A stretch of 32,865 nucleotides of DNA from Methylococcales bacterium (GTDB lineage: Bacteria > Pseudomonadota > Gammaproteobacteria > Methylococcales > Methylomonadaceae), in contig JAQTUW010000030.1 of the NCBI GenBank assembly GCA_028707085.1, positions 1 to 32,865 on the forward strand, read 5' to 3'. The notes below the pieces were generated by a model. The model was not told where the DNA came from. It saw only the letters and a list, made by a program, of their open reading frames with translations, and did no database searches. The position numbers were made by a program, and so were the translations under genes. Numbering within the stretch: position 1 is the first letter of the stretch; each line of letters opens with the position of its first letter. This document shows, one piece after another, positions 1 through 8,150 of this stretch.

Positions 1-320
1 TGAAATATCTACGGTAATTGGACATTACGCAATCAACATAATAATACCAAATTGGTAAGCCTCATGCGTGCGATTACGCGTTGCTAATCGCACCTACGCC
101 TTGAAAGACGGCTTTTGGCTCAATTAACGCTGTTCATTTTTAACATTTGACCGACTGCAACGGGTCGGTTGAACTCAGTGACGAACGGCTGCTTTCAGGT
201 ATCGGAATTCAATGACAGCTTTTCGGCGATGAAACTGAAGAGCGGGCGGTCGCCAAGCGACCCATTCCGGTCTCTTGAAACAAAAACTCAGCTGGCCGGT
301 TTGTTCTACATTCGTGACTA
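1..320. other. Gene-free left flank with inverted repeats
   Basis: No convincing coding frame is visible. The stretch holds a REP-like palindrome (listed separately at 68-93) and two smaller perfect inverted repeats. One is ACCGAC/GTCGGT at 150-155 and 164-169; the other is GGTCGC/GCGACC at 248-253 and 257-262, with a 3-nt loop. The part from about 180 to 275 has the texture of a dispersed non-coding repeat, including the words 'gacagctttt' and 'tcgg' that recur near 2515-2595. Either small hairpin could end transcription of the minus-strand gene that stops at 321, but neither is followed by a T run on that strand. Confidence 0.5.
68..93. repeat. REP-like palindrome, copy 1
   Basis: A perfect 9-bp stem, GTGCGATTA (68-76) and TAATCGCAC (85-93), encloses the 8-nt loop CGCGTTGC. 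The inner arm CGATTA/TAATCG and a GCG-rich loop are shared with the copies at 2294 and 2439, and in variant form at 15459 and 32330. This is the usual build of a bacterial repetitive extragenic palindrome. It lies outside genes, as expected. Confidence 0.6.
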
Positions 321-1661
321 TCAGGCACCCAGCTGATAGGGTAACCTAGCCTCAGCATAATCCCCCATAAATGGAGAAAAAATCAGGCCATTATTTCTTA
401 GCAAACTGTTTACTGTTGTTTGGCTTACTTGGAAATGTTCGGTTGCATCTTCAATAGCTGATTCACAAAAGTCACGCTGTAAAAAATCCTTTAAGGCATC
501 GATCGGACAAAGAAATTCGGCAGCAAAGGCGCGTTGAAATTTTTGCCTTGAAGTCGATAAATCTGTGCTGGTCAAACATTGACCTTCCGTACTTCCTGTC
601 AAAATGTAGTCACCAAGCAGGCGTGCCAATTCAAAGCGTTTCGCCATCGGGTGCGCCTTGCGTGGTACAAATTTGAACTGATTGTTTTTGTCAGGGATAG
701 CTATAGCCGCGCTGTTACGCGTGGTAGGCTTCCACCCATCTACTGCTGGGGTCGAGAGCCCCAATAAATCGTAAAGTTGCTTGTTGTCTATCACACCATC
801 TCGTTTACTCAGAGATTCGCGCAATTCGCGCGCAACAGCAACGGCACGTTGCCAAGGCGCATCGCTTGTGGATTTGGCTTTTTGTAGCGTTGGTATGTTT
901 GGTGTTCCGGCCAAGCCCGGGCTATCGATAATGTCCTCAATGGCATTAAGCGATGAGTCGCCAGCAATTTTGCCATATACAGGTGCAAGTTCGGAAAGCG
1001 CCTCGGTACCCACTTGTTGTTCTAGCGTTTGCGCCTTACTCATCATTGCTTCAGAACACTCATCGGGATCGTAGCCTAGTTCGGCTTCAAGACGCCGGTA
1101 ATTTAAGCTTTGTGGATCGGAGCGTTCTTCTTGTATCAACTGCCAAAGATTCCACAGATCGGTCTTCCGCCAACCAACTGCATCGAGACGGCTCAATACA
1201 GCGTCTATAAATTTCTCCAGACTGCGCTGAAAGTCGGCTAATTTGATGGATGCTGGCATATCCAATCCGTTCAAATATCTGACGGATTGCTGGGTATTGG
1301 GGCTCGATGAGACTCCCCAAATCTGCATAACTTCACAATCCGATGCAAACAGGACTTTGGGCCAAACAAAACCGTGATTAACGGCACCCATTTCATGAGC
1401 CATGCGCCAATCGGTAGACGGAATCACCCCATGAACAGGTAAAGGTTCAAAATTAAGCCTCCACCAAGAAGATGCTAACCACATTGCAAGAGGGTAAGCA
1501 GATACCAGAACGGAGTCCCGAATTGTCTTGGCCCAGATGTCTTCATTTTGCATCAGGTTCACATTACCAATATGCAAAGCCAAATTCGCCATGGTATGAG
1601 AGATTTCCGGATTGTCGTGTCCGGCTGCTGTCCAGTCGTGGGTAAGCTTAAAACTGGTCAT
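321..1661 (-). CDS. ImmA/IrrE-like protein lacking the HExxH zinc motif
   Basis: A 446-aa protein. The C-terminal third has the layout of the ImmA/IrrE (COG2856) fold. KRFELARLLGDY (341-352) sits where family members carry the zinc-binding RFTLAHELGH-type helix. RAFAAEFLCP (377-386) matches the conserved (N/R)xFAAxLLMP segment. A helix-turn-helix-like tail, HFQVSQTTVNSLL (409-421), follows. Both zinc histidines and the catalytic glutamate of HExxH are absent, so it should not act as a protease by the usual mechanism. The N-terminal half (Trp-rich, 60-120) is of unknown function. The start codon directly abuts the stop of the 141-aa gene upstream, with GGAA about 10 nt before the ATG, so the two are probably translated together. 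Active ImmA/IrrE proteins cleave repressors or antitoxins; a degenerate one may sense or bind instead. The family call is fairly sure, the function unknown. Confidence 0.6.
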   Translation of the reverse strand: MTSFKLTHDWTAAGHDNPEISHTMANLALHIGNVNLMQNEDIWAKTIRDSVLVSAYPLAMWLASSWWRLNFEPLPVHGVIPSTDWRMAHEMGAVNHGFVWPKVLFASDCEVMQIWGVSSSPNTQQSVRYLNGLDMPASIKLADFQRSLEKFIDAVLSRLDAVGWRKTDLWNLWQLIQEERSDPQSLNYRRLEAELGYDPDECSEAMMSKAQTLEQQVGTEALSELAPVYGKIAGDSSLNAIEDIIDSPGLAGTPNIPTLQKAKSTSDAPWQRAVAVARELRESLSKRDGVIDNKQLYDLLGLSTPAVDGWKPTTRNSAAIAIPDKNNQFKFVPRKAHPMAKRFELARLLGDYILTGSTEGQCLTSTDLSTSRQKFQRAFAAEFLCPIDALKDFLQRDFCESAIEDATEHFQVSQTTVNSLLRNNGLIFSPFMGDYAEARLPYQLGA

Positions 1662-2087
1662 TTAGCGTTTCCATAACTTGGTTATCTCGGTTGCCAAAGG
1701 ATCCGATTCAGGCATTGGGTAACCGTGATAAGTTCCGGTTTCTGGATTCTCAAGTTGGGCTTCCAATGCGACACCTTTATTAGTGACAGACCAAATGTTT
1801 TGAGGCCATTCTCCATTACAACGCTCACTGATAAGTCCTTGACGCAAGCCAGCCTGGAGATATCCCAAAGCGATTTTTTTTGAAAATATTTTGACTGAGT
1901 CGCATAGGGACTTTCCAGGCCGTGGGCCGCTTGGCGGTGTAAGCCCAAAATCACCTGGGTTCATTTTGTGTTCTGGATTGCCACCGTAGCTAACCTTTTC
2001 AGCAAGTTCTGAACAATGTTGCAATTCGACATCTGTCAGTTTTTTGATTTTTCGCTTGCTATTGAACTGGTAGTATCTTTTCTTCAT
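1662..2087 (-). CDS. Hypothetical 141-aa protein paired with the ImmA/IrrE-like gene
   Basis: I do not recognise a characterised family. The protein is basic and soluble, with no signal peptide or membrane segment. The most distinctive part is residues 35-62, rich in Gly, Pro, Asn and His (YGGNPEHK, then NPGDFGLTPP). This looks like a conserved motif and could be a small catalytic or nucleic-acid-binding loop. The C-terminal half contains IWSVTNKGVALEAQ, which resembles a winged-helix or degenerate ubiquitin-conjugating-type end but is not decisive. Its stop touches the ATG of the ImmA/IrrE-like gene, so they form a two-gene operon. No strong Shine-Dalgarno is seen before the ATG at 2087. A toxin-antitoxin-like or defence pairing is an inference from the arrangement only. 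Confidence 0.6.
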   Translation of the reverse strand: MKKRYYQFNSKRKIKKLTDVELQHCSELAEKVSYGGNPEHKMNPGDFGLTPPSGPRPGKSLCDSVKIFSKKIALGYLQAGLRQGLISERCNGEWPQNIWSVTNKGVALEAQLENPETGTYHGYPMPESDPLATEITKLWKR

Positions 2088-2293
2088 TTTGCCAGTCTAT
2101 CATGCGCGTGCAGTAAATATTGACACCAATAACCGATGTTTTTTAATTTTTGATAAATCTGCAAGGCATTGCACTATACCAGACATCCGTTGTAGACCCA
2201 AACGGCTTCCAAAGCGCACAAAGGGGGCAGCTCTTGCAATCAAGCATCCATAGCTAAACTGACAGGCAGGTATCCATTCAACAGCCCGCGTAG

Positions 2294-2320
2294 CCGCGAT
2301 TAGCGACAGCGTAATCGCGG
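2294..2320. repeat. REP-like palindrome, copy 2
   Basis: A perfect 9-bp stem, CCGCGATTA (2294-2302) and TAATCGCGG (2312-2320), with loop GCGACAGCG. The loop differs by one base from the GCGATAGCG loop of the copy at 15459. Confidence 0.65.
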
Positions 2321-2438
2321 GAATGTGCGCTCCGGTATATTCGAAAGCTTTTCTTAACGGCAATATTTCATTTTAATCATCGCCGCCAATTTCAATATTC
2401 AAACCGTTACCCCAAAAAGTTGGCTGGCAACTTATTTT

Positions 2439-2463
2439 CGCGATTACGCTATCGTTAATCGCG
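2439..2463. repeat. REP-like palindrome, copy 3
   Basis: A perfect 8-bp stem, CGCGATTA (2439-2446) and TAATCGCG (2456-2463), with loop CGCTATCGT. This loop is the reverse complement of the ACGATAGCG/GCGATAGCG type, so the copy lies in the opposite orientation to the one at 2294. Confidence 0.65.
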
Positions 2464-2687
2464 GCTACGGCTGCTGATCTCTAGCCTATGAGCTAATCCG
2501 TTGAACGACAGCTTTCGGTTTTACTGCTGCCATACGCTGAAATCCCTGAATGTCTCCGATTGGCCGTTTGGTTGAGGTCGCCAACGACAGCTTTGTGGTT
2601 CTCCAGTTCCAGAATCTGGCTTCGGCCGACTGGCCGCTATGGAGAAACGCGAGTGGCAAAAATGGGTCGATACCAGATATTGACTAA

Positions 2688-2983
2688 TCATTGCTCGAAA
2701 TAAGCTGCAAAATCCATCGATTGCTGCGGTATCCCGATAATGTCGATTCCGAAGGGATTGAGCATATAAAAAATCAAATGAGACCTTGAGGAAAACAGTA
2801 ATAGCCTTCGGCAATATCCGGTCGATGTTTGCCTAGATGTGGATGTTTGGCTAACCAATTAAACCGTTTGTCAAGGTCTGCTAAATAGCAGTTCCGTTGT
2901 GGCTTACCCCATTTTTCCGCCGTGTAGCGGCCAATATTCTTCAAGTCACTAAGCGCCCTGGAGGTAATCCTGTAAGTTGCCAT
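2688..2983 (-). pseudogene. parE: ParE/RelE-family toxin, frameshifted
   Basis: The first 67 residues are a clear ParE-type toxin: YRITSRALSDLKNIGRYT, then HPHLGKHRPDI and GYYCFPQG. The frame then ends after 69 residues at a TGA. Skipping one base near 2783 restores a reading frame that continues SHLIFYML and ends DIIGIPQQSMDFAAYFEQ with a stop at 2688. That is the expected ParE C-terminus and gives 98 aa, the normal family length. A single-base deletion therefore separates an otherwise complete toxin into two frames. The start overlaps the antitoxin stop by one base (TAATG). ParE toxins poison DNA gyrase; the truncated product lacks the C-terminal strand and is probably inactive. A sequencing error at this base is the main alternative. 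Confidence 0.8.
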
Positions 2984-3231
2984 TATCCTTCGTTGTCCAA
3001 CCCCTGAATAACGGCGGCAACCTTATAATCCTGTACAAACTCGCCTCTACTGGCTTGAGCAGCGCCCTCTGCAAGATGCACTCCTAACGCTGCTATCTTA
3101 TGCTTGCGTTCTTCAAGTTCACGCAAGGCATCTCGCACAACCTCACTTGCCGAGCCATAGCGGCCACTGGCTATTTCACTTTTAATAAAGACTTCCCAAT
3201 GTTTCCCAAGACTCAAGTTGCTGGTAGCCAT
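2983..3231 (-). CDS. parD: ParD-like ribbon-helix-helix antitoxin
   Basis: An 82-aa protein with the ParD/CopG layout. The N-terminal strand and helices are TSNLSLGKHWEVFIKSEI, then GRYGSASEVVRDALREL (about 25-41), the hallmark of ribbon-helix-helix antitoxins. An acidic tail should wrap the toxin. I chose the ATG at 3231 because GGAG lies 8 nt upstream and the homology starts there. A longer frame to 3414 adds 61 residues without family resemblance and would run through the promoter. It normally binds and neutralises ParE and represses its own promoter. It appears intact although its toxin partner is frameshifted, so it may now act only as an orphan antitoxin or repressor. Confidence 0.85.
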   Translation of the reverse strand: MATSNLSLGKHWEVFIKSEIASGRYGSASEVVRDALRELEERKHKIAALGVHLAEGAAQASRGEFVQDYKVAAVIQGLDNEG

Positions 3232-3244
3232 AGTAAAAACTCCG

Positions 3245-3282
3245 GTATTCATATTTAATAGTTTTGAATATACCAGTTTCAA
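3245..3282 (-). promoter_or_regulatory. parDE promoter with overlapping palindromic operator
   Basis: On the minus strand, TTGAAA (3282-3277) and TATTAA (3260-3255) are separated by 16 bp, a fair sigma-70 promoter, with the parD ATG about 25 bp further on. An imperfect inverted repeat overlaps it: GTATTCA at 3245-3251 and TGAATATAC at 3265-3273. ParD proteins usually bind such a site to autoregulate the operon. The operator role is inferred from its position. Confidence 0.5.
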
Positions 3283-3734
3283 TGAACAGATCTTTCCAGA
3301 CAGGGCAATCGCGCTTAAATACAGCCGATAACCCGGAACAGATAAGCGTTGTCCTAACCCGTTTACCCCGGCCAGACTGGTTTTTTCGTTCCTGAACAGG
3401 TCGAACTTCGCCATGGCGCTTGCTCGACGTGTACATGTGGTGTTGGAAGCGGGTAAATTAACCTTATATATTATATGCCTTCTAAGCTTGCGCCATCGTT
3501 GGTATTGCCCAATGTTTGTTGACTGCCTTTAGTCCGCCCCCGAATTTCTCTGCGCGGCATACGGGCTACGTTGTTGGCGCCGCCGGGTGATTTGCGGGCA
3601 AACCGACGTCAGGCCAATTCGCGCTTGCGTGATCGGCTGTTTACGGCTAGGCTGTCGGCTTTCTTCACCCCTTCGGCCCGCGCCGGGGATGCCGGCAAGC
3701 CGGAACGCATGTTTTTTCTACAGGGGCAAACGTC
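3283..3734. other. Intergenic stretch between parD and ftsH
   Basis: This separates the divergent parDE and ftsH operons. Frames that extend parD upstream (to 3414 or 3436) show no family resemblance and are treated as chance. AT-rich TATATATTATAT at about 3463-3474 is promoter-like but has no matching -35 at the right distance. I see no clear heat-shock-type promoter before ftsH. The last 15 bp carry AGGGG as a ribosome binding site for ftsH. Confidence 0.4.
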
Positions 3735-5666
3735 ATGATAGATAAACAAAAACTGATCGAGATGTATAAACGCTTGCTCGAGTGGCTGACGCTGGCCTGG
3801 CGCTGGCTGGACGCCAAGGTCGAGTCCTTGTTCAAAACCCCGGATCAGGATGGCGGCAAAAGCGGCAAGAGCGAAAAACCGCCTTCGCGGTTTTTGCTGT
3901 ATTTTTTCCTGGGTTTTCTGGTGCTGTCGCTGCTCAGCGGCGGCGAACACATGGAAGGTCGGGAAATACCCTATAGCCAGTTCATCAATCTGGTCAACGA
4001 TAACAAGGTCGATCAGGCCATGGTCAGCCAGCGCTTCATCAACGGCAGCCTCAAGGTTGCAGACCCCAAAATTGGTAAGGATTTCTATACCGTGCCGCTA
4101 TGGGACGCCGGGCTGGTCAAAACCCTGCAGGAACACAATGTGGGCTATGTGGTCAGGAGCGGCGAGAACTGGTTCAGCACCCTGATTTTCACCTGGGTGA
4201 TCCCCATCGCCATCTTCGCCGGCATCTGGATGTGGCTGTTGCCGCGGATGGGCGGTGGGGCGGGGCGGTCATTCCTGAATCTGGGCAATAAAATGCACAT
4301 CAAGAAGGAAACCGCCCAAAACACCTTCAATGACGTGGCCGGGGCGGAAAGCGCCAAGCAGGAACTTAAGGAAACCATAGACTTTTTGATCGCCCCGGAA
4401 AAACTGCAAAAACTCGGCGGCCGCATGCCCAAGGGGGTGTTGCTGATCGGCGCGCCCGGCACAGGCAAAACTCTGCTGGCGCGGGCGGTTTCCGGCGAGG
4501 CCGGCGTGCCGTTTTTCAATATCAGCGCGTCGGAGTTTATCGAGCTGTTTGTCGGCGTCGGCGCGGCCAGGGTGCGCGAGTTGTTCGAGCAGGCCCGGCA
4601 GACCGCGCCCTGCATCATCTTTATCGACGAACTGGACGCCATCGGCCGGGCTCGCGGCGGCCCGGTGATGATGGGCGGCAACGATGAACGGGAGCAGACT
4701 CTCAACCAGTTGCTGACCGAAATGGATGGTTTCGATCCCACTTCCGGGGTGGTGGTGATGGCCGCCACCAACCGTCCGGAAATTCTCGATAAAGCGCTGC
4801 TGCGCGCCGGTCGCTTCGACCGGCAGATCGTGGTGGACAAGCCGGATTTGAGCGACCGTATCGCCATTCTGAAATTGCATTGCAAAACCATGCAACTGGA
4901 TCCGTCCGTGGATCTGACCACCGTCGCCAAGCGCACCCCGGGTTTTGTCGGCGCGGATTTGTCGAATATCGCCAACGAGGCGGCGATTCTGGCCGCCAGG
5001 GGCGGGCGCGATACGGTGAATATGGTCGATTTCGAAGCTGCCATCGACCGGATCATGGCTGGGCCGGAGAAGAAAAACCGGATACTGGGCCCGGAGGAAA
5101 AGCGTCGCGTCGCCTACCACGAAGCCGGTCACGCCCTGGTGGCGGAGGCCGTGCCGCACGGCCAGCCGGTGCATAAAATCTCCATCATTCCGCGCGGGGT
5201 TTCTTCGCTGGGCTTTACCCTGCAACTGCCGGTGGAGGAAAAATACCTGTCCACCGAACCGGAACTCAAAGATCAGTTGGCCATTTTGCTGGGCGGCCGG
5301 GTAGCCGAGCAACTGGCGCTGAACAGCGTGTCCACCGGTGCGCAGAACGATCTGGAAAAAGCCAGCGAAATCGCCCGCAATATGGTCTGTTATCTGGGCA
5401 TGAGCAAGAAACTGGGGCCGCTGATTTACGGCCAGCGCCAGCAATTGCAGTTTCTCGGCGGCGATATTTCCGAACAGCGCAATTACAGCGAGGAGACCGC
5501 CAGGCTGGTTGATGCCGAAATCAGGCAGTTAATCGAGGAAGCCCAGCTCCGCGCCCACAAAATCCTTACCGGCAACCGCCACCACCTGGATCAGCTCGCC
5601 GACCTGCTGCAAGATAAGGAAGTAATATTGCGCGAGGAAATGCTGAAATTGCTGGCCGTCGATTAA
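3735..5666 (+). CDS. ftsH: FtsH-type membrane AAA+ zinc metalloprotease (paralogue with N-terminal extension)
   Basis: A 643-aa inner-membrane protease. A cytoplasmic-looking N-terminal extension of about 50 residues precedes the first membrane span (52-68). A periplasmic segment (69-147) and a second span (148-170) follow. The AAA+ module has Walker A GAPGTGKT (239-246), Walker B IIFIDE (294-299) and the second region of homology [19 protein letters not shown] (345-363). The zinc site is HEAGH (462-466) with D539 as likely third ligand. FtsH degrades misfolded membrane proteins and short-lived regulators using ATP. Canonical FtsH begins almost directly with the first span, so the extension suggests a second, specialised copy; the housekeeping gene is not in the window. 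AGGGG precedes the ATG by about 9 nt. It heads a run of closely spaced genes (dedA-like, sulP, cbpA, cbpM). Confidence 0.95.
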   Translation: MIDKQKLIEMYKRLLEWLTLAWRWLDAKVESLFKTPDQDGGKSGKSEKPPSRFLLYFFLGFLVLSLLSGGEHMEGREIPYSQFINLVNDNKVDQAMVSQRFINGSLKVADPKIGKDFYTVPLWDAGLVKTLQEHNVGYVVRSGENWFSTLIFTWVIPIAIFAGIWMWLLPRMGGGAGRSFLNLGNKMHIKKETAQNTFNDVAGAESAKQELKETIDFLIAPEKLQKLGGRMPKGVLLIGAPGTGKTLLARAVSGEAGVPFFNISASEFIELFVGVGAARVRELFEQARQTAPCIIFIDELDAIGRARGGPVMMGGNDEREQTLNQLLTEMDGFDPTSGVVVMAATNRPEILDKALLRAGRFDRQIVVDKPDLSDRIAILKLHCKTMQLDPSVDLTTVAKRTPGFVGADLSNIANEAAILAARGGRDTVNMVDFEAAIDRIMAGPEKKNRILGPEEKRRVAYHEAGHALVAEAVPHGQPVHKISIIPRGVSSLGFTLQLPVEEKYLSTEPELKDQLAILLGGRVAEQLALNSVSTGAQNDLEKASEIARNMVCYLGMSKKLGPLIYGQRQQLQFLGGDISEQRNYSEETARLVDAEIRQLIEEAQLRAHKILTGNRHHLDQLADLLQDKEVILREEMLKLLAVD

Positions 5667-5696
5667 AGGCGGCGGCGTAGCGTAACCACCGATCAT

Positions 5697-6293
5697 ATGG
5701 AAGAACTGCTTTTAGGCTGGCTGAAGGAATACGGATACGTCATCTTGTTCTTCTGGAGCGTCATCGAAGGCGAATTGGGCCTGACCATGGCCGGCATCAT
5801 GACTCATGGCGGGCATATGAACTACCTGCTGGCGGTTTTTGTTGCCGGCCTGGGCGGTTTTGCCGGCGACCAGATCTATTTTCATATCGGCCGCTACAAC
5901 AAGGGCTTTATCTATAAAAAGCTGCATAGCCAGCGGCGCAAGATCGCCATCTCCTATCTGCTGTTGAAAAAATACGGCTGGCTGATCATTTTTATGCAGC
6001 GCTATCTGTACGGTTTGCGCACAGTCATTCCGATGTCGATCGGCATCACCAATTATTCAGCCAAAAAATATGCGCTGATCAACCTGCTCAGCGCCTGGGT
6101 GTGGGCCGCCGCGATCATCACCCCGGCCTATATTTACGGCGCGCAAATTCTGGTAGTGCTGGCTTATATCAAACAGCACTGGTATTTTGCGTTGCCGCTG
6201 CTGGGTGGATTTCTGTATGGTCTGCACATTTATTTTCAAAAACTGGAACAGTTTTATATGCAAAAACGCAAAAACAGGCTGTTCAAACCCTGA
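5697..6293 (+). CDS. DedA-family (VTT domain) membrane protein
   Basis: A 198-aa polytopic inner-membrane protein. The DedA hallmarks are present: an acidic pair in the first re-entrant region (SVIEGELG, E25/E27), GDQIYFHIGR (57-66), and a conserved arginine pair in QRYLYGLRTVIP (R102 and R108). The 6-residue spacing equals that of the essential arginines of E. coli YqjA/YghB. Membrane spans follow at about 125-155 and 162-180. The C-terminus is strongly basic. DedA proteins are implicated in lipid-carrier flipping and in membrane-potential or pH tolerance. It starts 30 bp after ftsH and is probably co-transcribed with it. The family assignment is good, the substrate unknown. Confidence 0.85.
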   Translation: MEELLLGWLKEYGYVILFFWSVIEGELGLTMAGIMTHGGHMNYLLAVFVAGLGGFAGDQIYFHIGRYNKGFIYKKLHSQRRKIAISYLLLKKYGWLIIFMQRYLYGLRTVIPMSIGITNYSAKKYALINLLSAWVWAAAIITPAYIYGAQILVVLAYIKQHWYFALPLLGGFLYGLHIYFQKLEQFYMQKRKNRLFKP

Positions 6294-6341
6294 TCCGGCC
6301 GGCTTGCCGCCGCCCGCCGAATCCAAAACCAGAAAAAATCA

Positions 6342-8066
6342 ATGCCTGAAAACCAGAACACTCTACGCGGCCTTAGCCGGCTGCCCATCCTGCAGGGCGT
6401 GCTGCCCATAGACAACAGCCGACTGGCGGCCGAAATCGTCGCCGGTCTGACCCTGGCGGCGCTGGCCATTCCGGAAGTCATGGGCTACACCAAAATTTCC
6501 GGCACGCCGGTGGTCACCGGCTTGTATACCATACTCATTCCCATGTTGCTGTTCAGCCTGTTCGGCTCCTCGCGGCATCTGGTGGTGGGCGCGGATTCGG
6601 CCACCGCCGCCATTCTGGCGGCGGGCCTGACCGGGCTGGCCGCCACCGGTTCGGAACAGTATCTGGCGCTGGCCGGGGTGCTGGCCTTGATGGCGGCCGG
6701 CTTTCTGCTGATAGCCCGTTTTATCGGCCTGGGCTTCATGGCCGACTTTCTGTCGCGGACGGTGCTGATCGGCTTTTTGACCGGGGTAGGGGTGCAGGTG
6801 GCTTTCGGCCAGATAGCCGGCATGCTTGGCCTGAAGGGCGGCGGACATGGCACGCTGCTGGCCATCGGCAGCGATTTGCGCCAGCTTGAACAGATCAATC
6901 CGTATGCGCTGGGCATCGCCGTCTGCGTGCTGCTGATCATTACCGGCGCAAGACGACTGTCGGACAGGATACCCGGCGCGCTGTTGGCCGTCGCCGCGGC
7001 GATTTTCGCAAGCTGGCTGCTGGATCTCAAGCATTATCTCCCGGTGTTGGGGGCGATTCCGGAAGGTCTGCCGCATCTGGGCCTGCCGGCCGTGAGCTGG
7101 GACTTGGATATGATCGAGACGCTGGTGCCGGTGGCTTTCGCCATGTTTGTGGTGATTCTGGCGCAAAGCGCGGCGACTTCCCGCGCCTATGCCGCCCGTT
7201 ACGGCGAGGATTTTAGCGAAAACACCGATCTGGTCGGCCTGGGGCTGGCCAATATCGGCGCAGGGCTGTCCGGGGCTTTTGTGGTCAACGGCAGCCCGAC
7301 CAAGACGCAAATGGTGGACAGCGCCGGCGGCCGCAGCCAGTTGGCGTTAATCGTCACCACGCTGGTCGTGCTGCTGGTGCTGGTGTTTCTGACCGGCCCG
7401 CTGGCCTATATGCCGGACGCGGTGCTGTCGGCGGTGGTGTTCCTGATCGGCCTCGATCTGATGGACATCAAAGGCATGCGCAGCATCTATCTGCAAAGGC
7501 GGGCCGAGTTCTGGGTGGCGCTGGCCACTGCCATGATGGTGGTGCTGATTGGCGTTGAACAGGGCATTTTACTGGCTATCGTGCTGTCGCTGATCGTTCA
7601 CACCCGGCGCGGCTATCGGCCAAGAAATGCGGTGCTGGTGCCGGGCAGCGAGCCGGGCGTCTGGTACCCCAGGCCGGTGGAAAGTCGAGCCCAGGCCGTG
7701 GAGGGGCTGATGCTGTACCGTTTTACCCACAGCATGTATTACGCAAACGCCGAGTTGCTGTCGGCGGAGGTCAATTATTTATGCACGGATGCCCAGCCGC
7801 CGTTGCGCTGGTTCTGTCTGGACGTATCGGCAATAGACGATATCGATTATACTGCGGCGGAAACCCTGCGCGCCGTGTATGAAACGCTCAAGGCCAGACA
7901 TATCCGCATGGTGTTCGCGCATGTGCTGGACAATATCAACCAGGAAAATTACCGGGAGTTCCGCCGCTTATTGGGCGATCAGGGTTGTTTCGGCAGTCTG
8001 CACCATGTCATCGCCGCTTACCGCCTGCAGACCGGGCTGGCGGCGGATGGCGAGGACGCGGCTTGA
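6342..8066 (+). CDS. SulP-family anion transporter with C-terminal STAS domain
   Basis: A 574-aa transporter. The N-terminal motif LAALAIPEVMGYTKISGTP (about 35-53) and the 'FGSSRHLVVGADSATAAI' region define SulP permeases (substrates sulfate, bicarbonate or dicarboxylates). About 12-14 hydrophobic spans fill residues 25-425. The STAS domain (about 445-560) contains FCLDVSAIDDIDYTAAETL, the nucleotide-binding-like loop found in anti-sigma antagonists. Residues that decide between sulfate, bicarbonate and C4-dicarboxylate cannot be judged by eye. It follows the dedA-like gene by 48 bp. The start is the ATG after a purine-rich stretch (AGAAAAAATCA); the Shine-Dalgarno is weak. Confidence 0.9.
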   Translation: MPENQNTLRGLSRLPILQGVLPIDNSRLAAEIVAGLTLAALAIPEVMGYTKISGTPVVTGLYTILIPMLLFSLFGSSRHLVVGADSATAAILAAGLTGLAATGSEQYLALAGVLALMAAGFLLIARFIGLGFMADFLSRTVLIGFLTGVGVQVAFGQIAGMLGLKGGGHGTLLAIGSDLRQLEQINPYALGIAVCVLLIITGARRLSDRIPGALLAVAAAIFASWLLDLKHYLPVLGAIPEGLPHLGLPAVSWDLDMIETLVPVAFAMFVVILAQSAATSRAYAARYGEDFSENTDLVGLGLANIGAGLSGAFVVNGSPTKTQMVDSAGGRSQLALIVTTLVVLLVLVFLTGPLAYMPDAVLSAVVFLIGLDLMDIKGMRSIYLQRRAEFWVALATAMMVVLIGVEQGILLAIVLSLIVHTRRGYRPRNAVLVPGSEPGVWYPRPVESRAQAVEGLMLYRFTHSMYYANAELLSAEVNYLCTDAQPPLRWFCLDVSAIDDIDYTAAETLRAVYETLKARHIRMVFAHVLDNINQENYREFRRLLGDQGCFGSLHHVIAAYRLQTGLAADGEDAA

Positions 8067-8150
8067 ATAGTCGGTCGTACCGGCAGATAATAAGCTCCGG
8101 GTTCGATTCCTGTTTTAAACTCAGCCAGGCACATGTTGCCGGGAGCCGCG

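Larger units (their letters stand above)
2088..2687. other. 600-bp intergenic stretch with REP copies and degenerate repeats
   Basis: There is no plausible gene. The frame open from 2100 to 2363 runs through a REP palindrome and encodes a low-complexity product, so it is left out. Two REP-like palindromes (2294-2320 and 2439-2463) lie 145 bp apart with opposite loop sequences (GCGACAGCG versus CGCTATCGT), the usual inverted pairing of REP units. The interval 2510-2640 contains repeated words such as 'acgacagcttt' (twice, near 2515 and 2583) and looks like a decayed dispersed repeat rather than coding DNA. Confidence 0.5.

Noticed and set aside
2100-2363. An 87-aa minus-strand frame
   Set aside because: It runs through a REP palindrome and has no coding texture.
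2983-3414. A 143-aa version of the antitoxin
   Set aside because: The extra 61 residues do not resemble ParD and overlap the promoter and operator; the internal ATG at 3231 has a good ribosome binding site.
4145-5444. Long minus-strand open frames (303 and 391 aa) opposite ftsH
   Set aside because: They are antisense shadows in GC-rich coding DNA, without family resemblance, while the plus strand encodes an intact FtsH.
6363-7310. A 315-aa minus-strand frame opposite sulP
   Set aside because: Composition is Gln/Arg/His/Gly-rich with no domain; it is the antisense of a well-supported transporter.
8097-8114. GGGTTCGATTCCTG resembles a tRNA T-arm
   Set aside because: The stem pairs poorly and no matching acceptor, D-arm or anticodon arm is found upstream; it lies in an 84-bp gap between sulP and cbpA.
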